Assembly: GCA_038744785.1 (NCBI GenBank)
Contig: JBCDLX010000008.1
Coordinates: forward strand, 62,001 to 126,000
Length of the DNA: 64,000 nt
Reading direction: 5' to 3'
Source of the DNA: Ovoidimarina sp038744785
GTDB lineage: Bacteria > Pseudomonadota > Alphaproteobacteria > Rhodobacterales > Rhodobacteraceae
Both the position numbers and the translations under genes were made by a program. Under the pieces are notes generated by a model that searched no databases, was not told the DNA's origin, and saw only the letters and a program-made list of their open reading frames with translations. Shown here piece by piece: positions 35,331 to 43,120 of this stretch. The number at the start of each line of letters is the position of its first letter. Position 1 is the stretch's first letter.

Positions 35331-35864
35331 TTAATCAGGGCAGGCAAGCCTTTCCAAGTCTTGGTACTCGATGAACTGGTCGGCCTGCCGGCGCACGGTA
35401 TCCGCGACCAATCGCGGCCGCTTGCGGGCCGATGACAACACGCTGACGCGCAGACCCATGCGTTGCACCATCTGGACGAGTGGTGTCATCGCCGCGTCGC
35501 CGGAAACCAAGAGAATATGGTCCACACGATGCGAAAGGTTGACCATCGCAACGGCCGTTTCGGCAAGTTGCTGTTTCGACCAGTCGCAGCGCCCGTAGCT
35601 TCCGCTCCATACCGCAGGTGGTTCCACGATCCGAAATCCCGCAACGGACGCAGCCGCTTTTGTGTCCGCGGACTGCGGAAACTCTGGATCGCCGGGCAGA
35701 CCGGGAAAATAGACAAGCGCCGAAACGTGAGTGAGACGCGCCAAAGACCGGCGCAGCGCGAGCGGATCGGCGTCGCGCCCTTGCGCTGCGGCGCAAGCTA
35801 GATACGTCGGCTCGTGGACCAACACGCCGGTACGTTCGCCCGGCGGAAAAACTGATACTGTCAT
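35331..35864 (-). CDS. NYN (LabA/DUF88-like) domain protein, catalytically degenerate
   Basis: 177 residues with the PIN-like NYN fold. The most diagnostic part is AMVNLSHRVDHILLVSGDAAMTPLVQMVQR with VSVLSS, which matches the SGDxDFxPL segment of the family. The usual N-terminal metal-binding FIDGANL is replaced by VLVHEPTYLACAA, so the first catalytic aspartate is missing, and the central Lys-x-x-D motif is DWSKQQLAETAV. It may bind RNA without cleaving it. It stands alone. Confidence 0.7.
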   Translation of the reverse strand: MTVSVFPPGERTGVLVHEPTYLACAAAQGRDADPLALRRSLARLTHVSALVYFPGLPGDPEFPQSADTKAAASVAGFRIVEPPAVWSGSYGRCDWSKQQLAETAVAMVNLSHRVDHILLVSGDAAMTPLVQMVQRMGLRVSVLSSARKRPRLVADTVRRQADQFIEYQDLERLACPD

Positions 35865-36088
35865 AAATCAAACCTGGACTTCGCAGGATTACCCTTTTGT
35901 TTGTGCGTCCCTGTGACGCCTCTGACGGGACCAATCGCAAAACCCGACGAGCAAAAACCGGGTAAGCGCGCGCGTCGCGGGGCTTTAGCACCGCCGCGAT
36001 GGCTCGACAGCCTGCTAAATTTGCACCACTCTTGCCGGATCAGGTGGCGCCTTCTAAAGGAGTGCCGCCATCGGAATGACCGACGAGA

Positions 36089-36469
36089 ATGGGGGAGGGC
36101 AGCGTGTATTCGAGCTTTCTGCGGTTCTGGGAGGCTGCGGTAGAATCCTATACCGATCACGGTCCTCCGCCTGAGCTGTCGCGGACGACACCACAGCGTT
36201 TTATGATCGGGCTTGCCGTTCTGACATCAACGGATGCGTTTTCGGAGAGGTCACTTGCCCACCGGCTTGGAATCAACCGCAGGACCGTTCACAACACGCT
36301 TCTGGATGCAGAACGCATGGGGTGGGCGGAAAAAACCGACAACGGTTGGGTGTCGACCAAGCTTGGTCGCGACCGCGCTGTCGCGCGCCTGTCGGACATT
36401 TTTCAAAGGCTGAACGAACACGAGGTTCGCGCGCTTCGCGATGCGCTTGATCGTAGCGGTCGCGGCTAG
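36089..36469 (+). CDS. winged-helix (MarR-like) DNA-binding protein
   Basis: 126 residues from the ATG at 36089; GTG 36104, close behind GGAGGG, is a credible alternative start. The centre carries a winged helix: FMIGLAVLTSTDAF, then LAHRLGINRRTVHNTLLDAE, then MGWAEKTDNGWVSTKLGRD as the wing. The C-terminal helix (RLNEHEVRALRDALDR) is probably a dimer element. The target is unknown. It is convergent with nusB, overlapping by four bases. Confidence 0.65.
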   Translation: MGEGSVYSSFLRFWEAAVESYTDHGPPPELSRTTPQRFMIGLAVLTSTDAFSERSLAHRLGINRRTVHNTLLDAERMGWAEKTDNGWVSTKLGRDRAVARLSDIFQRLNEHEVRALRDALDRSGRG

Positions 36470-36933
36470 GGCGCGCCGCCGAACGCAGACGGCTTTGCTT
36501 CCCGCGCCATGTGATCTAGCACCGCATTCACAAATTTGGGCTCGCGACTGTCGGGAAAAAACGCCTTTGCCACGTCGACAAACTCGCTGATCACCACCCT
36601 AGGCGGGGCATCGCCCTCGATCAGTTCCGCACCCGCAGCACGAAATAACGCCCGAAGCGTCGGGTCGATACGATCAATCGGCCAGGCTGCAATAAGTGCC
36701 CGATCGGTCAGCTGGTCGATCTTGGCCTGCCAGTTCACAGCGTCATCGACAGTTTTTCGAAACAGGTCCACATCGCCTTCGGCCAGTTCGCCCTCGTCCA
36801 GGGTTGCACCGAACCTGTGGTCTTCGAATTCCCGCATGACCCGATCGGCGGGCGTATCCGATTGCTCCATCTGGAACAGCGCCTGGACCGCATAAAGCCG
36901 CGCGGCTGACTTCATCTGACGTGCGAGGTTCAT
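36466..36933 (-). CDS. nusB: transcription antitermination factor NusB
   Basis: 155-residue RNA-binding factor that works with NusE (S10) at boxA in rRNA antitermination. All-helical, with the N-terminal ARLYAVQALFQMEQSD, central DRALIAAWPIDRIDPTLRAL and C-terminal PPRVVISEFVDVAKAFFPDS typical of NusB. It overlaps ribH by four bases and so is co-expressed with riboflavin genes, as in many proteobacteria. Confidence 0.93.
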   Translation of the reverse strand: MNLARQMKSAARLYAVQALFQMEQSDTPADRVMREFEDHRFGATLDEGELAEGDVDLFRKTVDDAVNWQAKIDQLTDRALIAAWPIDRIDPTLRALFRAAGAELIEGDAPPRVVISEFVDVAKAFFPDSREPKFVNAVLDHMAREAKPSAFGGAP

Positions 36934-37469
36934 GCTGTCGGCGTTCCCGGATCGCCCGCCACGCGGTAACTCGCCGGGCTGAAGCCGACCTCCTTCTTGG
37001 GGTTGCCCCAGCGTCGGGCCAGCGCAATCAGGTGAAGGGCCGCCGCCGCAGCGCCGCCTGCTGTGTTCAATCGGGCGGCGTCCGCCCGTTCCTCGGCTTG
37101 CGCGATATTCTCGACCGTGATGATCCCGTTGCCGATTGCCACGCCCTGAAGACCCAGCATCGTCAGCCCCCGCGCGCTTTCACTCACCACAATATCGTAG
37201 TGGCTGGTCGCGCCTCGGATCACGCATCCAAGCGCCACGAACCCATCATAGTTCGCCATTCGGTTGGCTAGTGTTATGGCCCCCACGATTTCGAGCGATC
37301 CCGGAACTTCGACCGTTTCGTGCGCTGCACCCGCACGGTCAAGCACACCGCGCGCCGCGGTAAGCTGCGCCTCTGCAATTTTTGTGTAGTAAGGCGCGAT
37401 CACGATGGCGACCTTTACCGGCTCGGTAAACTCCGGCAGGCCAAGGTCATTGTCAGAATGTCCAGCCAT
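36930..37469 (-). CDS. ribH: 6,7-dimethyl-8-ribityllumazine synthase
   Basis: 179 residues. Condenses 5-amino-6-ribitylaminouracil with 3,4-dihydroxy-2-butanone 4-phosphate to make lumazine. Motifs: VEVPGSLEIVGAITLANRM, then GCVIRGATSHYDIVVSESAR with the catalytic histidine, then GVAIGNGIITVENIAQAEER. The start codon abuts the ribB stop (ATGA-type junction), so the genes are translationally coupled. The C-terminus is slightly long. Confidence 0.94.
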   Translation of the reverse strand: MAGHSDNDLGLPEFTEPVKVAIVIAPYYTKIAEAQLTAARGVLDRAGAAHETVEVPGSLEIVGAITLANRMANYDGFVALGCVIRGATSHYDIVVSESARGLTMLGLQGVAIGNGIITVENIAQAEERADAARLNTAGGAAAAALHLIALARRWGNPKKEVGFSPASYRVAGDPGTPTA

Positions 37470-38569
37470 CAGCCCACCTCCGAAATCTTGCGTGTGCCCA
37501 CGATTTCCAACCCATACGCGTCCAAACCGACCACCTTGGGCTTCGGGGAGTTCGTTAAGAGTATCAGCTTCGACAATCCCAACGACGACAGAATTTGAGC
37601 CCCAAGACCATATTGCCGAAGCGTCTGTGGCGAGACCTCCCCTTCGGCGCGAAGTTTCATTGTGGTATCCCGCAACAGCACCACGGCCCCGCGGCCCTCG
37701 TCCGCGATCAAGCGCATCGCATCACCGAACTCACCGGCGCGGCCCGCGGGTCCAAGGCCGATCACGTCAAGCATCGGATCAAGCGCATGCATACGCACCA
37801 GGACCGGCGCGTCGCCTGACAGGTCCCCTTTGAAAAGGGCGATGTGTTCATCGCCATGGGCCGTGTCGGAGTAGACCCGCATTTTCCAGTCACCGCCGAA
37901 TTCCGATGTTACCGTTTCTTCCTTTGCGACCCTGACAAGGTTGTCGTGGCGGCGACGGTACGCGATAAGATCGCTGATCGTTCCAATCTTCAGGTTGTGG
38001 CGCTGCGCAAAGGCCACAAGGTCGGGCAGACGGCTCATCGATCCGTCTTCATTCATGATCTCGCATATCAGGCCCGAGGCGTTCAAACCCGCGAGGCGCG
38101 ATATATCAACCGCCGCCTCTGTATGCCCTGCGCGCACCAGAACCCCGCCGTCGCGCGCGCGAAGCGGGAAGATATGGCCCGGGGTCGCGATATCGGACGC
38201 AGTCTTGCCGGAATCGATTGCAACCGCGACCGTGCGCGCCCGGTCATGCGCCGAGATTCCCGTGGTCACGCCCTCACGCGCTTCAATCGATACGGTGAAT
38301 GCCGTTTCGTGCCGCGAGGAGTTCTGTGACGCCATCAGCGGCAGGCCCAACGCATCGACACGTTCCCCTGTCATCGACAGGCAGATCAGACCGCGCCCGT
38401 AGGTGGCCATGAAGTTCACCGCCTCAGGCGTGGCCATCTGGGCAGGGATTACAAGGTCGCCTTCGTTTTCACGATCCTCGTGATCTACCAAGATGAACAT
38501 CCTCCCGTTTCGGGCATCCTCGATGATTTCGTCGATGGACGAGACGGCATCGGAATAATCGTGGGACAT
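37469..38569 (-). CDS. ribB: 3,4-dihydroxy-2-butanone 4-phosphate synthase with degenerate RibA domain
   Basis: 366 residues. The N-terminal 200 are a complete RibB: ILVDHEDRENEGDLVIPAQ with its acidic catalytic pair, then ASQNSSRHETAFTVSIEARE, then RAGHTEAAVDISRLAGLN. It makes the four-carbon riboflavin precursor from ribulose 5-phosphate. The C-terminal part is related to GTP cyclohydrolase II but has lost the zinc cysteines: after VRMHALDPMLDVIGLGPAGR there is no CLTGD or CDCG. It is therefore a RibBX-like protein. A separate RibA must exist elsewhere. The ATG at 38569 (MSHDYSDAV) is chosen over the non-homologous extension to 38671. Confidence 0.9.
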   Translation of the reverse strand: MSHDYSDAVSSIDEIIEDARNGRMFILVDHEDRENEGDLVIPAQMATPEAVNFMATYGRGLICLSMTGERVDALGLPLMASQNSSRHETAFTVSIEAREGVTTGISAHDRARTVAVAIDSGKTASDIATPGHIFPLRARDGGVLVRAGHTEAAVDISRLAGLNASGLICEIMNEDGSMSRLPDLVAFAQRHNLKIGTISDLIAYRRRHDNLVRVAKEETVTSEFGGDWKMRVYSDTAHGDEHIALFKGDLSGDAPVLVRMHALDPMLDVIGLGPAGRAGEFGDAMRLIADEGRGAVVLLRDTTMKLRAEGEVSPQTLRQYGLGAQILSSLGLSKLILLTNSPKPKVVGLDAYGLEIVGTRKISEVG

Positions 38570-38805
38570 ATTGCTCGACCTTGGCGCGATAGGCGTTCGA
38601 GGCGCACATAGTCCAAGGGCGCGCCATTGGCCAGAGCCAGCAGTCCGAACACGACCCGTACGATTTGACACGGTCGGTGCATTGAACGGACCCGAAGGTG
38701 AACACGAGCTGGTTTAGTGCAATGACGTTGCGACGTTGACGCCGGACGGAAAGAACCCAAGCAGGTCCAGGCGACGTGGCGCCAGGCTCGGCTTTTAAGT
38801 ACGAC

Positions 38806-39906
38806 CTAGAAGGCCTGCCCGATATATAGATAAACGTTCTTCTCGCCTTCGGAGTTTCCCGCGTAGTCCAACGAAAGGTCCAACGGGAAATCCCGGGTTA
38901 CCTGATATCGCAGGCCAACGCCCCCGGCATATTGCGATGACGCACTTCCAAGATCGCCAAAATCATCGCCAACGGCGCCAATTCCGCCAAAGACGGCGTA
39001 CCCAAACCGGGACCCAATCCGCCCACGGTATTCCGCCTGAAGCGAGGCGAGCGCCTCGCCACGAAACTGAAAGCTTGTGAACCCGCGAAAATCGTCAGTC
39101 TGTCCGATCGAGCATTGCAAGAAGAAGGGAGTGGTTTCATCACTCGCACATATCGTTGCTCGGGTCGCGATGGTATCGCGCGGCCCAATTGGAAAGTACT
39201 GGTTCCACAAGGCCACCGCTGTAGTGAAGTCTCTGTCATCGCCAGAGATCTGCCCGAAGCTTAGCGTTCCATCGACCCATGTGCCCTTACGTGGAAACAG
39301 ATCGTCATCGGTGCTGTCGAAAGTCGCAAACAGACCCGTTTGCACAACACTGAGATCCAGATCGCGGAGAATCGGGCTGTTTTCGGGTATGAAGGGCAGA
39401 CTGATCTTTGAATCAAGGTAAGACAGCTCCCCGCCTACCGCGACACGCCCTGAAACTGCGTAGCCTAGCTTACTGAAATAGGCCTGACCCGTTTGTTCGA
39501 CCGGGACCGCAAGCGGGCCGAAGAACACGTCGTAGGTCACCGATGCATCAGCAGCCGCCAAGGTGGCTTGCCACCTGTCCTCGTCGAACGAGATCGATCC
39601 AGCGAGCCCCAACCCTTCGCTGCCATTGTCGGTTCGGAAGGCTGCAACGCCAAGAAACGACGTGTCCGAACCTTCGTCCATTTGAAATAGATACCCGCCC
39701 ACGGCCAGAAGACCGCTCCCGATTGTCGGGTTGGAAAGTGGAATGGGTGCCGCGAAGAAGGATCCCGCCATAAACCCCAGCTTCCGTTCGGTCAGTTCGG
39801 TCGTGGTGTCGGCGATCTCAGCGGCGTCAAACCCATCGACCGACTGCGCCATTGCGCCGGTGCATCCAACCAGCAGGCCCGCCGCCGCAAGGCCTGAACA
39901 CCTCAT
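38806..39906 (-). CDS. outer-membrane protein of the Omp85/bacterial surface antigen barrel family
   Basis: 366 residues with a signal peptide (about 1-21, ending GAMAQ). The barrel starts GFMAGSFFAAPIPLSNPTIG, and a late strand reads GGVGLRYQVTRDFPLDLSLD before YIGQAF. This matches the C-terminal barrel of BamA/TamA-type surface antigens without POTRA domains. GSGLLAVGGYLF and DDDLFPRKGTWVDG (usual for this family) are also present. It overlaps ribE by four bases although riboflavin synthesis has no obvious link to the outer membrane. Function unknown. Confidence 0.78.
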   Translation of the reverse strand: MRCSGLAAAGLLVGCTGAMAQSVDGFDAAEIADTTTELTERKLGFMAGSFFAAPIPLSNPTIGSGLLAVGGYLFQMDEGSDTSFLGVAAFRTDNGSEGLGLAGSISFDEDRWQATLAAADASVTYDVFFGPLAVPVEQTGQAYFSKLGYAVSGRVAVGGELSYLDSKISLPFIPENSPILRDLDLSVVQTGLFATFDSTDDDLFPRKGTWVDGTLSFGQISGDDRDFTTAVALWNQYFPIGPRDTIATRATICASDETTPFFLQCSIGQTDDFRGFTSFQFRGEALASLQAEYRGRIGSRFGYAVFGGIGAVGDDFGDLGSASSQYAGGVGLRYQVTRDFPLDLSLDYAGNSEGEKNVYLYIGQAF

Positions 39907-40505
39907 CCCGTTTCTGCAAGCCGTGCGACGTAGCGTGCCAGCGTGTCGATCTCAAAATTGATCGTATCTCCTGTCTTCACATCTCCCCAAGTGGTCACGG
40001 TTTTGGTGTGTGGGATAATGTTCACGCCGAACTCCGCCCCTTCGACCTCGTTTACAGTCAGCGAGGTCCCGTTCAATGCAACTGACCCCTTCGGTGCGAC
40101 AAACCGCGCCAACGCCTGAGGCACGCGAAACCGCATGCGCGTGCTTTCCCCTTCATCCAGAAGCGAGACAAGCTCGGCGACGCCGTCGACATGGCCCGAC
40201 ACGATGTGACCGCCTAATTCGTCACCGACCCTGAGGGCGCGTTCAAGGTTCAGCCGCGTGCCGATCGGCCAACCGTCCTGCCCGATGTTCGATTTCGATA
40301 AGGTTTCAGCCGAGATATCGACCGAAAACCACGGCTCCGGGTCCGATCCAAGCCCCGTGACGGTTAGGCATACACCGTCGCAAGCGATCGAAGCGCCAAT
40401 ATCAATGCCGTCGACATCGTAAGAAGTGGCGATCCGCGCGTGCAGATCGCCGTCTCGCCGCGCGTCGAGCACCCGTCCGATATCGGTGATGATCCCTGTA
40501 AACAT
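39903..40505 (-). CDS. ribE: riboflavin synthase alpha chain
   Basis: 200 residues with two lumazine-binding repeats. Starts MFTGIITDIGRV, the invariant N-terminus, with SIACDGVCLTVTGLG in repeat one and SVALNGTSLTVNEVEG in repeat two. It dismutates two lumazines to riboflavin. The ATG at 40505 is set by the MFTGII start; the frame to 40724 is non-homologous. It is divergent from the kpsS-like gene (125-base gap) and is coupled to the Omp85-type gene downstream. No FMN riboswitch was seen in the leader. Confidence 0.94.
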   Translation of the reverse strand: MFTGIITDIGRVLDARRDGDLHARIATSYDVDGIDIGASIACDGVCLTVTGLGSDPEPWFSVDISAETLSKSNIGQDGWPIGTRLNLERALRVGDELGGHIVSGHVDGVAELVSLLDEGESTRMRFRVPQALARFVAPKGSVALNGTSLTVNEVEGAEFGVNIIPHTKTVTTWGDVKTGDTINFEIDTLARYVARLAETG

Positions 40506-40630
40506 GTCCTTGAGGTAGCTGCGCGCGCGCCAACAAACAAGCGGCGGATCGGCAGCAGTCGGGCAATTGGCGCAATCGCCCCACACAGTGGCTTGGCGGA
40601 TCCATGCTGCTCGTGACACAGAGGATATTG

Positions 40631-41905
40631 ATGAGACGCCGCTTTCTGTTCCTCCAGGGCCCGCATGGTCCCTTCTTTGGTCAGCTCGCCCACGCGCTGG
40701 AAACGGCTGGGGCCGAGACGACACGGGTGTTATTCAACCGCGGCGATGCGATGTTCTGGCCACGCGAGCTCGGAAGTGCGCGGTTTACCGGAAAACTGGA
40801 CGCCTGGCCGAATGAGATCGCCCGCCGTATCGACGCATTTCGAGCCAGCGACTTGGTGCTCTACGGTGACACACGCCCGGTGCATCTGGAGGCGCGGAAA
40901 GTCGCTGCGTCGTCGGGCGTGACCGTGCACGTCTTCGAAGAGGGTTACTTGCGGCCCTGGTGGGTGACCTACGAACGCGACGGCGCCAATGGCGGTTCCA
41001 AGATCGCTTCGATGTCGGCGGACGAAATCCGCCAAGCCCTGGAACACCCCCCCGCCGACCCTGTGCAGGCGCCCGAAGGATGGGGTGCGCTCTACCGTCA
41101 CATGGCCTATGGCGCCGCCTATCACGCCGCGATCCTGAGCGGCGGGCCGCGCCTGCCATCGCATCGCGACACCCCAGTGGCGCGCGAAGCGTGGCTGCAC
41201 GCCGTTCGCCTCGCAGGATTGCCGTTCCATGCGCTGACCCGTCGGGTTGCCACACGAGCGCTTCGCCGCGCAGGTCGACCGTACCATCTGGTTCTTTTGC
41301 AGCTTGATCATGACGAGAATTTTCGCAGACACGGACCGTTTCCGGGGACCGAGGCGTTCCTTGACTGCGTACTTCATGGATTTGCGGCCGGGGCGCCCTC
41401 CCACCATCTGCTGGTCCTGAAGGCGCATCCGCTGGAAGACGGGCGAGTTCCTTTATCGCCGCTGATCCGAAAACTGGCGGACCGCCATGGTGTCCGTGAC
41501 CGTGTTCGGTTTCTGCCGGGCGGGAAGCTTGGTCCGCTTTTGAACCAATCGCAAAGCGCCGTCACGGTGAATTCCACCGCCGCACAACAGGCATTGTTCC
41601 GTGGGCTCCCCGTGAAGGCGTTCGGTCGCGCCGTCTATACCCGACCCGAATTTGTCTCGCCGCAGCCCTTGCCGCAGTTCTTTGCCAGTCCCCACCCCCC
41701 CGACCGTGCGGCCTATGCAGATTTCCGCCAGTTTCTTCTTGAAACCTCTCAAATGCCTGGCAGTTTTTATTCTGGAACCGGCCGACTTCAGCTTTGCCGA
41801 AGGTTGCCGGACATCATGCTTTCGGAGCAGGATCGCTATGCTCGGGCGGCAACGGTGGGCGCGGCAGCACGGCAACACATTCGTTCGGGAACCACTCAAA
41901 TCTGA
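40631..41905 (+). CDS. kpsS: capsule polysaccharide synthesis/export protein, KpsS-like
   Basis: About 424 residues. KpsS is a beta-Kdo transferase that starts the poly-Kdo linker on phosphatidylglycerol for group 2 type capsules. Family motifs: FLFLQGPHGPFFGQLAHALE at the N-terminus, FEEGYLRPWWVTYERDG near residue 105, LLQLDHDENFRRHGPF, LLVLKAHPLEDGRVPLSPLI, and AVTVNSTAAQQALFRGLPVK. The ATG at 40631 is preferred (AGAGGA upstream); an in-frame ATG at 40604 is possible. It is first in the three-gene capsule island inserted between ribE and ribD. Confidence 0.88.
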   Translation: MRRRFLFLQGPHGPFFGQLAHALETAGAETTRVLFNRGDAMFWPRELGSARFTGKLDAWPNEIARRIDAFRASDLVLYGDTRPVHLEARKVAASSGVTVHVFEEGYLRPWWVTYERDGANGGSKIASMSADEIRQALEHPPADPVQAPEGWGALYRHMAYGAAYHAAILSGGPRLPSHRDTPVAREAWLHAVRLAGLPFHALTRRVATRALRRAGRPYHLVLLQLDHDENFRRHGPFPGTEAFLDCVLHGFAAGAPSHHLLVLKAHPLEDGRVPLSPLIRKLADRHGVRDRVRFLPGGKLGPLLNQSQSAVTVNSTAAQQALFRGLPVKAFGRAVYTRPEFVSPQPLPQFFASPHPPDRAAYADFRQFLLETSQMPGSFYSGTGRLQLCRRLPDIMLSEQDRYARAATVGAAARQHIRSGTTQI

Positions 41906-41987
41906 ACGGTTGCTGGCGCCGACGCACGGTCTTCATTAACTAATCGATGAAAAACCGGTGAGGCAGACCAATCGAGGAGTGGCGTTC

Positions 41988-43115
41988 GTGTCAGGCAAAT
42001 TTGTGCGCTTCGTCCGGCCAGTGGGCCTGGCGGTTGTCGTGTCGCTTGTGGCCGGGTGCGGGCTTCCGCGAAGTGGTCCGAGCCGCAATGAAATTTTCAC
42101 GTCGTCGGAACTGCGTGGTGGAGAATCCTTCGTCGTCGCTGTTGACGATCGTGTCGTTCGTGCGACGACTATGGACCCGTCGCTTTCGTTCGGAAGCGCT
42201 TTCCTGAATGCAGGAGTCGTCGGGTCAGACACGGTCCGCCCAGGCGATGTTCTGGGTCTTTCGATCTGGGAGAACGTCGACGATGGCCTTTTGGCGGACG
42301 ATGGTCTGAATGCGTCTAACCTTGAGGAAGTACAGGTCGACGGCCAAGGTTTCATCTTCGTCCCCTATGCCGGACGCATAAAGGCAGAGGGCAATACGCC
42401 CGAAGCGATCCGCCGCCTGATCACGGAACGGCTGTCGGCACAGACGCCGGATCCGCAAGTCCTGGTGCGTCGCCTGGCTGGTGACGGCGCGACGGTCTCG
42501 CTAATCGGCGGTGTCGGCGCCCAGGGTGTTTATCCGATCTCTCGGCCCACGCGAAAGTTGACAGCGATGCTAGCGCAAGCTGGCGGCGTCACGATCGAAC
42601 CCGAGATTGCGCAGATCACGGTGATCCGCGGGGCGAACACTGGCACAATCTGGCTTTCTGATCTCTATGAAAATCCGTCGCTTGATATCGCGCTGCGCGG
42701 CGGCGACCGCATTCTTGTTGAGGTTGACCGTCGGTCATACACATCTATGGGTGCAACCGGTGCACAGAGCCTTGTTCCGTTCCAGTCGCAAAGCATCAGT
42801 GCAATTGAGGCGATTGCAACAGTTGGTGGCCTGAACCCCAACCTGGCCGATCCGACAGGCATTTTCGTGCTGCGTGATGAGCATCCCCAAATCGCTTCGA
42901 CTGTGCTTGGTCGCAACATCAGCCACCCAACGCGCGTGGCCTATGTCATCGATCTGACCCAGCCAAGCGGTCTGTTTATCGCAAAGGACTTTCAAATTCG
43001 CGATGAAGATACCGTCTATGTGACGGAAGCGCCCTATGCGAGCTTCGTTAAAGTGCTGTCCTCTGTGGTTTCGCCCGTCAACACGGCAGCGTCCATCTCG
43101 ACCCTCGCCGAATAG
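41988..43115 (+). CDS. polysaccharide export outer-membrane lipoprotein (Wza/KpsD family)
   Basis: About 375 residues. The lipobox LVAGC (cysteine at about residue 24) marks it as an outer-membrane lipoprotein. The poly_export (PES) domain shows RPGDVLGLSIWENVDDGLL and VDGQGFIFVPYAGRIKAEG, followed by SLBB repeats (VSLIGGVGAQGVYPISRPTR). It would form the outer-membrane exit for the capsule. The GTG at 41988 has GAGGAG eight bases upstream; a GTG at 41958 would add ten residues. It lies between kpsS- and kpsC-like genes and is followed by an intrinsic terminator. Confidence 0.88.
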   Translation: MSGKFVRFVRPVGLAVVVSLVAGCGLPRSGPSRNEIFTSSELRGGESFVVAVDDRVVRATTMDPSLSFGSAFLNAGVVGSDTVRPGDVLGLSIWENVDDGLLADDGLNASNLEEVQVDGQGFIFVPYAGRIKAEGNTPEAIRRLITERLSAQTPDPQVLVRRLAGDGATVSLIGGVGAQGVYPISRPTRKLTAMLAQAGGVTIEPEIAQITVIRGANTGTIWLSDLYENPSLDIALRGGDRILVEVDRRSYTSMGATGAQSLVPFQSQSISAIEAIATVGGLNPNLADPTGIFVLRDEHPQIASTVLGRNISHPTRVAYVIDLTQPSGLFIAKDFQIRDEDTVYVTEAPYASFVKVLSSVVSPVNTAASISTLAE

Positions 43116-43120
43116 TGTAG

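Noticed and set aside
38570..38805. FMN riboswitch upstream of ribB
   Set aside because: The RFN consensus segments were looked for on the minus strand and not found; nothing else structured was evident.
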